In this document: piece after piece, positions 8,621 to 16,901 of the stretch | How the letters are laid out: each line of letters begins with the position of its first letter | Numbering within the stretch: position 1 is the first letter of the stretch | The notes under the pieces: model-generated | Told to the model about the DNA's origin: nothing | What the model saw: only the letters and a program-made list of their open reading frames with translations | Database searches by the model: none | NCBI GenBank assembly: GCA_016744725.1 | Contig: JADGDW010000058.1 | Span: 1 to 24,082 of the forward strand | Direction: 5' to 3' | DNA: 24,082 bases | DNA from: Candidatus Albibeggiatoa sp. nov. BB20 | Lineage (GTDB): Bacteria > Pseudomonadota > Gammaproteobacteria > Beggiatoales > Beggiatoaceae | Program-made: the position numbers and the translations under genes

Positions 8621-10285
8621 ATGTCTCTACTTTATCGCAAACTTATAAAACCCCTTGCGACAGTGGGTTTGGTTTTAGGTTTAAGTACCTCAGCTTCTTG
8701 GGCGGCAACTTATAACAATATTTATGTATTTGGTGATAGTTTGTCAGATACAGGGAATTTATTTGCAGCGACTTTAATTCCACCCAGTCCTTATTTCAAT
8801 GGTCGAATTAGCAATGGTAACGTGTGGATTGAGTCTCTAAATGATGCCTTTGGCTTAACTTATGACCAAGCAAATAACTATGCGTGGGCAGGTGCTCGAA
8901 CTGATGACACCAATATGTTGGACAACATTGTTAAATTCACAGGGGATAATGCCTTAGGTTTATCTGAGCAGGTTGATAGTTATTTAGCCAATAATACAAT
9001 TGATGCTGACTCACTTTATATTGTATGGGCAGGGCCTAATGATTATCTTAAAGATGTTATTGGCACTAATCCAGCCGCATTAGCACAACCTGGTGAATAT
9101 ATTATCAATGATATTGACCAGCAAGTAGCAACCAGTGTTAGCAATATTGTTGCGGCATTGGATCAATTATCACAGGCGGGTATAAGCAATATTTTAGTCA
9201 TGGGTATGGCTGATGCAGGGGGTACGCCAAATGTGGCTAAATTGGGTTTAACCACTGAAGTGACTGCGGTCAGCATTGCATTTAATGAAGCCTTGCAAAC
9301 AGCGGTTGAAGCACTAAGCTATGATGTTTTATTTTTTGATGTTTATACTTTGAATGTCACTGTTGCAGCGAATCCTGATAGTTATGGTTTAACTAACACG
9401 ACAGATGCGTGCTTTAGCGTAAAATCTATTATTTCATTCAATACATGCAGTAATCCAAATGGATATTTATCTTGGGATGGTACACACCCCACCGCAACGG
9501 TTCATGACATTATTGCAAGTAGCGTATATACATTTTTACAAGAAGATAACAGCACCACAACAACAGATACGCCTGACACAACACCCGACACCACGACAGA
9601 TACAACAACCGACACCACGACGGATACGCCTGATACAACAACGGATACTGCTTGTAATGGCTCAGTATGTAGTTATGAAGTTGATTTAAGCTCAGCAGGT
9701 TTTTATGTTGCAACTGCAGACATTGCTGATGATGGGACAGAAGGTGTATTTGGTATCAGCGCAGGATTTACAGGGACAGATTATGTCTTTGGTGGCTTCC
9801 ATACAGGTGCAGTATTGGATACCAGTGTGGCAGGTTTTTCCAGTTTCACACTCGCGGCTACTGAAACAGAAATTGAAATCAGTGCGTATGAATATACCAA
9901 TGTTGTAACTGAATTGAGTATTGTGATTAAAGACAGTGACAATAAAAAAGTCTTTAACTCAAGCGTGGCAACAGGTAGCACAACCACGATATCTGATTTG
10001 ATTGCGGGTGAGCAATATACAATTGAGGTTCTTCAACGTGGCGCAGGTAACAGCCGTGGCTACTTTGGATTATCTGTGATCGGTCAAATGGTCAATACTG
10101 TGAATATGGGTGGTTTGGTTGACGGTACAGGCTCTGCTTTCTTAGCATTCTATGCTGATACACCAAGTACACAACTCAATGTATATTATGGTGATAGCTA
10201 TGGTAATGCAGGGGCAACACAACCTAGCTTAGATTTGTACTCTTTTGGCGAATCTGCTAACGCATTAGTATTCAGCAGTAATTAG
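8621..10285 (+). CDS. Exported SGNH/GDSL lipase-esterase with Thr/Asp linker and novel C-terminal domain
   Basis: 554 residues. Signal peptide about 1-31 (ending SWA), then an SGNH hydrolase domain (about 33-305): block I FGDSLSDTGN with nucleophile Ser40, a Gly in AWAGAR, block III WAGPNDYL with Asn140, and block V WDGTHP with Asp286 and His289. All catalytic residues are present, so it should hydrolyse ester bonds of lipids or acylated sugars outside the cytoplasm; the layout is that of GDSL lipases and the thermolabile-haemolysin/autotransporter esterases, but without a beta-barrel. A Thr/Asp/Pro linker (about 309-341) joins it to a C-terminal domain (345-554) beginning Cys-x4-Cys, which is also found at the end of the WD40 protein at 20619-23321. 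The start at 8621 is set by AAAGGAG eight bases upstream and by the signal peptide; the frame extends back to 8546 but that part lies right behind the terminator. Confidence 0.9.
   Translation: MSLLYRKLIKPLATVGLVLGLSTSASWAATYNNIYVFGDSLSDTGNLFAATLIPPSPYFNGRISNGNVWIESLNDAFGLTYDQANNYAWAGARTDDTNMLDNIVKFTGDNALGLSEQVDSYLANNTIDADSLYIVWAGPNDYLKDVIGTNPAALAQPGEYIINDIDQQVATSVSNIVAALDQLSQAGISNILVMGMADAGGTPNVAKLGLTTEVTAVSIAFNEALQTAVEALSYDVLFFDVYTLNVTVAANPDSYGLTNTTDACFSVKSIISFNTCSNPNGYLSWDGTHPTATVHDIIASSVYTFLQEDNSTTTTDTPDTTPDTTTDTTTDTTTDTPDTTTDTACNGSVCSYEVDLSSAGFYVATADIADDGTEGVFGISAGFTGTDYVFGGFHTGAVLDTSVAGFSSFTLAATETEIEISAYEYTNVVTELSIVIKDSDNKKVFNSSVATGSTTTISDLIAGEQYTIEVLQRGAGNSRGYFGLSVIGQMVNTVNMGGLVDGTGSAFLAFYADTPSTQLNVYYGDSYGNAGATQPSLDLYSFGESANALVFSSN
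9553..9648 (+). repeat. Thr/Asp-rich tandem coding repeat (interdomain linker)
   Basis: Short imperfect units of gacaccacgaca/gatacaacaacg type repeat in frame and encode a TTTDTTTDTPDTT-like linker between the hydrolase and its C-terminal domain. Such linkers are flexible, often glycosylated, and their length can change by repeat slippage. Confidence 0.8.
9653..10285 (+). other. Shared C-terminal domain, copy 1 (in the SGNH hydrolase)
   Basis: Codons for residues 345-554. It opens C-x4-C (Cys345, Cys350), followed by AGFYVA, TEG, FGIS, a TELSIVI strand, then a second half with AGEQYTIEV, YFGLSVIG, NMGGLVD and YYGDSYGNAGA. The same landmarks occur in the same order at 20619-21263 on the minus strand. 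I do not recognise the domain; the beta-sandwich look is my inference. Confidence 0.75.
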
Positions 10286-10294
10286 GAATGATAT

Positions 10295-10332
10295 AAGGTT
10301 GGTCGTTTTTCACAAAGCTGCCAACCTTTTTA
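10295..10332 (+). terminator. Rho-independent terminator after the SGNH gene
   Basis: aaggttgg (10295-10302) pairs with ccaacctt (10321-10328) around an 18-nt loop and is followed by further T residues. It sits ten bases after the SGNH stop, between convergent genes, and may also stop ubiA transcripts. Confidence 0.7.
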
Positions 10333-10358
10333 CGCTGAAATAATAAAGCCGTTTTGAA

Positions 10359-11231
10359 TCATTGTCCTGAAATCGAATACTGCAACACAATTCCTACAAA
10401 AATCATCAATCCAAACCAATGATTATTTAGAAAAGCCCTAAAACAAAGTGCGGGTTCACGGTTTCTAATTAACCATTGTTGATAAAGGGCGAATAAGCTT
10501 GCGCCACATAATCCTAGATAATAAGCTCCACCAAACTGAAGCTGTAAACCTAAAACGACTAATAATCCAATGACAAGCATTTGCAGTCCTGCAATAATCG
10601 TTTTATCCGCTTGTCCAAATAAAATGGCGGTAGATTTCACCCCAATTTTCAAATCATCATCACGGTCAACCATGGCATACATAGTATCGTATACCACCAC
10701 CCACAATACATTCGCAGCAAATAACCACCATGCAATCATTGGCACTGAATTTAACTCAGCGGCAAAAGCCATCGGAATTGCCCAACCAAATGCAGCTCCA
10801 AGAAATACTTGTGGTAAATGGGTGTAACGCTTCATAAAGGGATAAACAGCGGCAAGCAACAAAGCGATAAAAGACAATTGAATCGTCAAAGGATTCAGTA
10901 ATAAAACCAATCCAAACGCGATCAAGCACAGCACTATAAATAAAATTAAAGCCTCTTTTCCTGCAACATCACCGCTCGCAATAGGCCTTTGTTTAGTACG
11001 TTGTACATGGGGGTCTATATGACGATCAGCATAATCGTTAATCACACAGCCAGCTGATCTCATCAAGACCACACCGACAACAAAAATCGTCGCAATTAAC
11101 CAATTGGGTTGGCCTGCGCTTGAAATCCAAACTGCCCATAGCGTTGGCCACAAAAGCAAATAAATGCCAATGGGACGATGCAAACGCGTGAGCAAAGTAT
11201 ATTGATATAGACGATCTGTTAAATAAGTCAC
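10359..11231 (-). CDS. ubiA: 4-hydroxybenzoate polyprenyltransferase
   Basis: 290-residue integral membrane prenyltransferase that joins a polyprenyl chain to 4-hydroxybenzoate, an early step of ubiquinone synthesis. Both Asp-rich metal/diphosphate motifs are present: NDYADRHID followed by KQRPIASG, and YDTMYAMVDRDDD followed by GVKSTA. The rest is a run of hydrophobic helices, and the length matches the family. The N-terminus (RLHRPIGIYLLLWPTLW) is typical of the proteobacterial enzyme. The start is a GTG at 11231 without a clear ribosome site; no usable ATG occurs nearby, so GTG is my choice by elimination. ubiC, the usual partner, is absent. It lies 56 bp behind a coiled-coil gene on the same strand and is probably co-transcribed with it. 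Confidence 0.95.
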   Translation of the reverse strand: MTYLTDRLYQYTLLTRLHRPIGIYLLLWPTLWAVWISSAGQPNWLIATIFVVGVVLMRSAGCVINDYADRHIDPHVQRTKQRPIASGDVAGKEALILFIVLCLIAFGLVLLLNPLTIQLSFIALLLAAVYPFMKRYTHLPQVFLGAAFGWAIPMAFAAELNSVPMIAWWLFAANVLWVVVYDTMYAMVDRDDDLKIGVKSTAILFGQADKTIIAGLQMLVIGLLVVLGLQLQFGGAYYLGLCGASLFALYQQWLIRNREPALCFRAFLNNHWFGLMIFVGIVLQYSISGQ

Positions 11232-11287
11232 AATGATTTGCTTGTTAAATAGAATATCATACCAAATAACATCACGAATTTTGAGAT

Positions 11288-12211
11288 TTATCCACCTATT
11301 TTGAGCAAACTGAATAAACTCGACTTTTTTTTAGGTTCTGTCGCTTGCTCTTCTAAGTTCTGCTTGGTTTGATGTAACCATTGATTAAATTCATCATTAT
11401 CAGTTTCTGAAGTTTCAGCTAATTTAACCTTTAAATCGTTCATTTGTACTGGTTTAGTCGGTTTCGGTGCTGCCATTTTTTTAGGTTTAATCAAATCAGT
11501 GGTTTTTTCATGAATCGCTAAACAATGAGAATCATGTACAACATACTTTGCCAACTCATCCAAAAAATTTTCATTCACATCTATAGGATTAATTGTATAG
11601 TGTTGTTTACCGAGAAGATTAAAATTAACTGTCGTCATTTCGATATTGGTATTCTGGATATTGCCTTGGAAAATCAGCTTCGTTGATACATCTGGGCGCA
11701 GCAAAAACACCCCGCGTTTAAATTGGCCATCAACGGTTTTTTCTTCCTCAAACTTAAACCTAAAACCATGCTTATGTAAATAATCGCGCTGCAATGGAAC
11801 TTCTCTTGGCGTTTTCTTACAAATTCGAATAGGGTATTCCGCTTTACAAATAAATTGTAATAAAAAAGCAGGTTTAACTTCAGTCTTGGTAGTTGATGTT
11901 GCTTCAATTTGCTTCTTTGCATAGTTTTTTTGACGTAATAGATTCATATTTATTTGTGAAGTCAGCTCATAATCAGCTTGCAATAAATTGTCAATTTCAC
12001 CAAATCCACCTAGCTTGAAACGAGTACGCACATCAGGCTTTACCACATTAAGTTGCTCAGCTAAATCCTGTAAATAAGTCTGGATTTTATCTAACGCGGG
12101 CTGAACATGTTGTTCAAACTGGGTTTGTTTTTGGTTTTTTTGGTCTTTTGCAGTTTGTTGCTGGCTTTTAACTACCTGAGCTTGTTGTTTTAATTTATTA
12201 AGGTAACTCAT
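11288..12211 (-). CDS. Unrecognised cytoplasmic protein with coiled-coil N-terminus
   Basis: 307 residues, function not recognised. No signal peptide or membrane segment. Residues 1-75 are charged, Gln/Lys-rich and probably helical coiled coil (LKQQAQVVKSQQQT-type); the middle (about 95-225) looks like a compact alpha/beta domain with two Cys in FICKAEYPIRICKK; the C-terminus is a Lys/Pro-rich linker and an acidic tail ending in a short hydrophobic patch (SSLFSLLKIGG), perhaps a protein-docking peptide. The ATG at 12211 has AAGGGAG six bases upstream; a longer frame to 12235 has no support. It stands immediately before ubiA on the same strand, but nothing in its sequence suggests a role in ubiquinone synthesis. 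Confidence 0.8.
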   Translation of the reverse strand: MSYLNKLKQQAQVVKSQQQTAKDQKNQKQTQFEQHVQPALDKIQTYLQDLAEQLNVVKPDVRTRFKLGGFGEIDNLLQADYELTSQINMNLLRQKNYAKKQIEATSTTKTEVKPAFLLQFICKAEYPIRICKKTPREVPLQRDYLHKHGFRFKFEEEKTVDGQFKRGVFLLRPDVSTKLIFQGNIQNTNIEMTTVNFNLLGKQHYTINPIDVNENFLDELAKYVVHDSHCLAIHEKTTDLIKPKKMAAPKPTKPVQMNDLKVKLAETSETDNDEFNQWLHQTKQNLEEQATEPKKKSSLFSLLKIGG

Positions 12212-12441
12212 GAAGGACTCCCTTGCGAGTAGCACAACAATGCAACATGGCTTTCTTTATCGCACATGATTTAATGATAGGTAAAAACCACACTATTCCT
12301 ACATTTTATGCTAACTAGAAGGATAATCCTAGCCTATATGATCAAGTTATTTAACTTTAGAATTAAAAAAGCCGCCAACTTTTAAAAATACACAATATTG
12401 ACAGCTTGAAGTGAGAACGGTTTATTGGTTAATCATTACTG

Positions 12442-12456
12442 CTTCGCTATGCGAAG
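12442..12456. other. Small perfect hairpin in the gap before bioA
   Basis: cttcgc-tat-gcgaag is a 6-bp stem with a 3-nt loop and overlaps the stop codon of the possible 44-codon ORF. The surrounding gap 12212-12702 holds that ORF and the bioA promoter; I see nothing else in it. Confidence 0.35.
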
Positions 12457-12581
12457 ATAGGTTTAAGGACGAATTGCTCTTGTTTTAGCTTCCCTATCAT
12501 CTGTTCTTCTATAATGCCGTTCCTAATTAATACTCCGATTTCAATTTTATCCTCGACGGGTTTTAAGAGCATTTTTCTCAT
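12447..12581 (-). CDS. Possible 44-residue small protein or gene remnant
   Basis: An open frame from ATG at 12581 (another in-frame ATG at 12572) to TAG at 12447-12449. The product is charged and amphipathic (MRKMLLKPVEDKIEIGVLIR at the start, then a Glu/Lys/Gln-rich helix and a short hydrophobic end), which is more protein-like than expected by chance in this AT-rich gap. A GGGA stands very close to the first ATG. A stop codon lies directly before it, so it is not the tail of an intact longer gene. I recognise no family; it could be a genuine small protein, an antitoxin-like fragment or chance. Confidence 0.3.
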   Translation of the reverse strand: MRKMLLKPVEDKIEIGVLIRNGIIEEQMIGKLKQEQFVLKPIFA

Positions 12582-12642
12582 TTATCCCGAAACAAATAAA
12601 TCATTGTCTAGCATAAAAATATAGTAAAAGATGACGCATATT

Positions 12643-12671
12643 TTGACAATTTCTTGTCAGCATGATATTCG
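12643..12671 (+). promoter_or_regulatory. Candidate bioA promoter
   Basis: A perfect TTGACA (12643-12648), 17 bp, then TATTCG (12666-12671, 3 of 6 matches). RNA would start around 12678, leaving a leader of about 25 nt before the ATG at 12703. The good -35 and spacing support it; the -10 is poor. I see no clear biotin-operator palindrome. Confidence 0.35.
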
Positions 12672-12702
12672 TAGTTATTGCATAGTTAAAGTCAAGTTTG
12701 TT

Positions 12703-14055
12703 ATGTCAAATCAAAATATTATTGAGCGTGATTTATCTGTATTGTGGCATCCCTGTACTCAAATGAAAGATCATGAAACTTTGCCATTAATCCCGATTAA
12801 ACGCGGTGAAGGAGTTTGGTTAGAGGATTTTGAGGGTAATCGTTATTTAGATGCGGTGAGTTCTTGGTGGGTGAATTTATTCGGTCATGCTAATCCACGG
12901 ATCAACACTGCTATTATTGAACAATTAAATAGCTTGGAACATGTTCTATTGGCTGGTTTTACTCATGAAACGGTCATTGAACTCTCTGAACGTCTCATCA
13001 ATATGACACCTGAAAAATTAACGCGCTGCTTTTTTGCGGATAATGGTTCAGCAGGGATTGAAGTGGCTTTGAAAATGAGTTTTCATTATTGGCTCAATAT
13101 GGGTAAAAAAAACAAAAATAAATTTGTTACTTTGCAAGACAGCTATCATGGTGAAACTTTGGGCGCACTGGCCGTTGGTGATGTTGCCTTGTACAAAGAA
13201 ACTTATAAGCCTTTATTAATTCAGACGATTACAGCACCTTCTCCCAGTGGTTGTTATGCAGAGCAAGGGGAATCCTACAAAGACTATGCAATTCGACAGT
13301 TCCAAGCAATGGAAAAAATTCTAGCTGAACAGCATGATGAAATTGCAGCGGTGATTGTTGAGCCTTTGTTGCAATGTGCAGGTGGAATGCGGATGTATGA
13401 TCCTATCTATTTAAAACTGCTACGCAAAGCTTGTGATAAATATGAAGTACATTTAATTGCAGATGAAATTGCAGTTGGATTTGGACGTACAGGAACAATG
13501 TTCGCCTGTGAACAAGCAGAAGTGACAGCCGATTTTCTGTGTTTATCTAAAGGTTTAACAGGTGGCTATTTACCATTATGCGCAGTTTTAACCACTGATA
13601 ATATTTATCAAGCCTTTTATGATGATTACGAAACATTACGCGCGTTTCTACACTCGCACAGCTATACTGGCAATCCGCTAGCCTGTCGGGCAGCATTGGC
13701 AACATTAGATATTTTTGAGCAAGATAATGTGATTGCAGAAAATCAAAAATTAATTAAAGCCATGTATGATGCAACCCAGCCTTTAAAAGACCATCCTCAT
13801 GTTGGTGAAGTTCGGCAACAAGGCATGGTGGTTGCGATTGAAATGATGCAAGATAAAACGACCAAAACCCCATTTCCTTGGCAACAGCGGCGTGGTTTAC
13901 ACGTTTATCAATATGGATTAAGTCAAGGTGCATTGTTGCGACCTCTTGGCAATGTAGTTTATTTTATGCCGCCTTATGTGATTACTGAAGGTCAAATTCA
14001 TTGGCTGGCACAAGTCGCCGCAGAAGGGATTAATAGAGCAACAAGTCAGCGATAA
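12703..14055 (+). CDS. bioA: Adenosylmethionine-8-amino-7-oxononanoate aminotransferase
   Basis: 450-residue PLP enzyme (class III aminotransferase) that converts 7-keto-8-aminopelargonate to 7,8-diaminopelargonate with SAM as amino donor, the antepenultimate step of biotin synthesis. Diagnostic stretches: LWHPCTQM near the N-terminus, DAVSSWWVNLFGHANP (the BioA-specific Trp pair), SYHGETLGA, ADEIAVGFGRTGTMFACE, LSKGLTGGYLPL with the PLP Lys at about 283, and HSHSYTGNPLA. The length matches the family from the ATG at 12703. The frame is open back to 12631, but that adds 24 residues foreign to BioA and would cover the candidate promoter. No other bio gene is in the window; it stands alone, as bioA often does outside enterics. 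Confidence 0.95.
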   Translation: MSNQNIIERDLSVLWHPCTQMKDHETLPLIPIKRGEGVWLEDFEGNRYLDAVSSWWVNLFGHANPRINTAIIEQLNSLEHVLLAGFTHETVIELSERLINMTPEKLTRCFFADNGSAGIEVALKMSFHYWLNMGKKNKNKFVTLQDSYHGETLGALAVGDVALYKETYKPLLIQTITAPSPSGCYAEQGESYKDYAIRQFQAMEKILAEQHDEIAAVIVEPLLQCAGGMRMYDPIYLKLLRKACDKYEVHLIADEIAVGFGRTGTMFACEQAEVTADFLCLSKGLTGGYLPLCAVLTTDNIYQAFYDDYETLRAFLHSHSYTGNPLACRAALATLDIFEQDNVIAENQKLIKAMYDATQPLKDHPHVGEVRQQGMVVAIEMMQDKTTKTPFPWQQRRGLHVYQYGLSQGALLRPLGNVVYFMPPYVITEGQIHWLAQVAAEGINRATSQR

Positions 14056-14139
14056 AACGCGCAGGGCTAAGAAATTTATTTAATCTTCTATGATTTTGTA
14101 CAAGATACTGTTTTAAAATTATTTTTATTGGTGGGTAAA

Positions 14140-15462
14140 ATGTTTTTTTACATCAGGCTTGTTCTATGGATTGGACTTTCTATTTTTATCTCTTGTAATT
14201 TATATGCGGCGGTATCTTTGTCAAATTTGACCGACAATGATGTGCAAAAAAAATGTGGTGCAATACCTCCTTACTATGGCCATAGATTTACTCAAATTGA
14301 AATTGAAGCGTTGTTAGCGCAATGGATACCTTTACATCAATCATGGGTAGATGAGCATCAGCTTCTAAAGAAATCACGAGAAGAATTAGATACCATTATT
14401 CATTTCCCATTTGTAAAAGATCGCCGTAGAATTAATTTATGTGGTGCAGATTTGAGTGGACTGGACTTGTCTAAATATGATTTATCGATTGCCAATTTTG
14501 CTTATGCTAACTTGAAATCTACCAGTTTTAGATATACAAACTTAATAAAAACCAACTTCTATCATGCGAACTTATCGAAAGCAGATTTCTTTATCGCTAA
14601 TTTGTCAGGTGCCAGTTTGGTAAATGCAAATTTAGTTGGTGCTGATATATTTAGGTCGTTATTATCTGATACAGATTTTTATAATGCCAATTTGAGTGAA
14701 TCAAGGTTTTTTCCTTCTCCTAGCGCTTTACCAGACCCCTTGGGCTTAGTGCCCGCTTTGATTAAACGTGAGCAATTATTTAAAAACGTTAAATATTATG
14801 ATGCGGAGTTGGACACTTTCAGCCCTATTTTGACTTTATTACGCAAAGAATATCGTACTCGCGGCATACGTGATGCTGAAAGGGCTATCACTTATTTAAT
14901 TCAAGTTAAATTAGAAGAAAGTGGCTGGCGTAAAGGTGGGCTACAGCGATTGACGAGTACGCTAAGATGGCTATTTTTTAACGTCACAACTCAGTATGGG
15001 GCTGGTCCACAAAATGCGCTCTCTATATTTTTGACTTTCATTGTATTATTTACTATTTTTTACTGGATTGCATTACGTGTTGACTCAAAACATAATCAAT
15101 TCGAAATTGTATGGGAAGCAAAACCTCAAACCAATAATATAAGACGCGGTATTATGAGGGGTGAAAGAAATTTAATTTATCAGCCTTTATGCTTTCATCG
15201 AGATGAAAAAACGTTCATTGAATTATTATGGTTAGAGTTGAGAATTTTACAAATTGCCTTTTACTTTAGCCTAATGACATCGCTTCAAATCAATTGGAGT
15301 GGAAATAATGTCAGCGATTGGATTAGAAAGTTGCAAACTCGTGAGTTTACTTTACAAATTAAAAGAGGGTGGGTTCGTTCTGTAAGTGGTTTTCAATCTG
15401 CAATGAATCTATATTTGTTAACAATTTGGATACTTGCTCAATTTGGCCGTCCATTTGATTAA
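14140..15462 (+). CDS. Pentapeptide-repeat membrane protein with channel-like C-terminus
   Basis: About 440 residues. An N-terminal signal or anchor (about 5-25, ending NLYA) is followed by a helical region, then a pentapeptide-repeat block (about 105-190) with units such as ADLSG, LDLSK, ANFAY, ANLKS and ADFFI, which fold as a right-handed quadrilateral beta helix. A linker (about 200-280) leads to hydrophobic segments at about 290-310, 375-390 and 415-435, with FNVTTQYGAGP just before the first and FGRPFD at the very end. This resembles pentapeptide proteins fused to two-TM potassium-channel-like modules, but no clear TVGYG filter is visible; TTQYGAGP is the nearest. The ATG at 14140 follows GGTGGG; a TTG twelve bases earlier is also open. 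It sits 84 bp after bioA with no visible terminator between them. Function unknown. Confidence 0.75.
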   Translation: MFFYIRLVLWIGLSIFISCNLYAAVSLSNLTDNDVQKKCGAIPPYYGHRFTQIEIEALLAQWIPLHQSWVDEHQLLKKSREELDTIIHFPFVKDRRRINLCGADLSGLDLSKYDLSIANFAYANLKSTSFRYTNLIKTNFYHANLSKADFFIANLSGASLVNANLVGADIFRSLLSDTDFYNANLSESRFFPSPSALPDPLGLVPALIKREQLFKNVKYYDAELDTFSPILTLLRKEYRTRGIRDAERAITYLIQVKLEESGWRKGGLQRLTSTLRWLFFNVTTQYGAGPQNALSIFLTFIVLFTIFYWIALRVDSKHNQFEIVWEAKPQTNNIRRGIMRGERNLIYQPLCFHRDEKTFIELLWLELRILQIAFYFSLMTSLQINWSGNNVSDWIRKLQTREFTLQIKRGWVRSVSGFQSAMNLYLLTIWILAQFGRPFD

Positions 15463-15554
15463 TAGTTCATCAATCTATAAATAAGTATGTTTATTAACCA
15501 AATTATATATACTACTGTTGTTTAATAAGCTACTTGCATCACTCATCATCACTT

Positions 15555-16901
15555 ATGACTAAAATTGCAGATATTGCACATCAACTTTGGTTTCCAGCAA
15601 AATCATTTCATGACCAAGGAATGAGTTATGCAAATTACTTAACTGAACTATCTTGGTTGTGGTTGGTTAAAGTGATGCCTGAGCTAAAGTTAGAGGGGCA
15701 ATTACCCAAGCCATTTCATTGGCAGCAATGGATTAAGCAAGCAACTTGGGAACAGTTTGATATTTATGGCAATATTTTGTCTCATTTATCTCAATCATCA
15801 CATGCCACACTTGCTAGCATTTATTGTCAGGCTGAAACCCAACTGTCTCATCCAAAGCAATTACAACAATTACTCAATACTTTAGATGCTTTAAATACTG
15901 TGCCGCTTAAAGAGCAAGGTGAAATATATGAACGCCTGTTGCATATTTATGCGCGGGTAGATAAAAATCAGTTATATCTGTTACCCCCAGCGGCCTTGGT
16001 TGACGCTTTGATGTTAGTGCTACAACCTCAAGCAGGGGAAATTATTCAAGACCCGTTAGCTGGTATGGGCTATTTTTTGGTTGCTAGCGATCAATATATC
16101 AATATTACCCAAGAAAATACGAAACCTGCAAAATTGCACGGGATGGAACAAAGTTTAATCAAGCAACGTCTGGCTATGATGAACTGTGTATTACACGGGA
16201 TTATGGATAAAGAGCGGGCAACGATTCAATGGGCTGATAGTGTGTTAATTGATAAACATCTATGTCAGTCGGCAGATGTGATATTAAGCAATTTAGTTTT
16301 TGTTAATCATGCAGATGATGATACTGTCTTGAATAATGCCCTCGCGTTATTAAAACACATTTATCAAACCTTACAATTAGGCGGACGGGCAGCAGTTATT
16401 GTACCTGATGAATTGCTACATCAATTAGGCTCAGCACAACAAGTGCGTCAAGAATTAATGGATAATTGCATTTTGCATACTGTAGTACGATTACCCAATG
16501 GGATTTTTTACCCTTACAGCGTGCCAACTCAAGTGTTATTTTTCTATCGTGATGCAGGTAATGCGCATAATGATACGGAACATATTTGGTGTTATGATTT
16601 ACGTTCTCAAACCCCTAGCTTCGGTTATCAGCGGCGTTTAAAACGCCAACACTTAATGGATTTTGTAAAAGCTTATGGCGATGATCCCTTAGTGCAAACA
16701 GAACGTCAAACTCAAGCTGAACATTGGCAATGTTTTCATCGGCAAGATTTGAAAAATGATGATTTAGATGTTTATGCCCAAATTTTTCCTGAAAATGATT
16801 TAGAATCAAATGAATTAGAAATCTTATGGCACGCTTTAGAACAAACAGTACAAGAATTAGAGCAGGTGAAAGCAATGCTTGAAACAGATGAACCTATATA
16901 A
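15555..16901 (+). CDS. Orphan HsdM-like N6-adenine DNA methylase, catalytic motif degenerate
   Basis: 448 residues in the layout of a type I modification subunit: a helical N-terminal domain (YANYLTELSWLWLVKV), a SAM-binding domain with motif I as DPLAGMGYFL (Asp about 166), GMEQ, and then the typical GGRAAVIVPDELL, VVRLPNGIFYPYSVPTQVLFFYRD and WCYDLRSQ stretches. Motif IV, which should read NPPF/NPPY and holds the target adenine, is SNLVF (Asn about 246). The two Pro are lost, so DNA methylation is doubtful although SAM binding may survive. No hsdS or hsdR is in the window. It is shorter than most HsdM (about 500-530). The ATG at 15555 starts a natural N-terminus (MTKIADIAHQLW) but has no clear ribosome site; a TTG at 15534 is also open. 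Possible roles: regulatory DNA-binding relic, or a partner of a distant specificity subunit. Confidence 0.8.
   Translation: MTKIADIAHQLWFPAKSFHDQGMSYANYLTELSWLWLVKVMPELKLEGQLPKPFHWQQWIKQATWEQFDIYGNILSHLSQSSHATLASIYCQAETQLSHPKQLQQLLNTLDALNTVPLKEQGEIYERLLHIYARVDKNQLYLLPPAALVDALMLVLQPQAGEIIQDPLAGMGYFLVASDQYINITQENTKPAKLHGMEQSLIKQRLAMMNCVLHGIMDKERATIQWADSVLIDKHLCQSADVILSNLVFVNHADDDTVLNNALALLKHIYQTLQLGGRAAVIVPDELLHQLGSAQQVRQELMDNCILHTVVRLPNGIFYPYSVPTQVLFFYRDAGNAHNDTEHIWCYDLRSQTPSFGYQRRLKRQHLMDFVKAYGDDPLVQTERQTQAEHWQCFHRQDLKNDDLDVYAQIFPENDLESNELEILWHALEQTVQELEQVKAMLETDEPI

Noticed and set aside
9553..9648. Tandem repeats as a CRISPR array
   Set aside because: Units are too short, there are no spacers, and they are in frame in a protein linker.
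9510..9987. Open frames on both strands within the SGNH linker and C-terminal region
   Set aside because: They arise from the low-complexity Thr/Asp repeat and overlap a clearly coding frame.
15555..16901. A complete type I restriction-modification locus
   Set aside because: No specificity or restriction subunit is present and the neighbours are unrelated.
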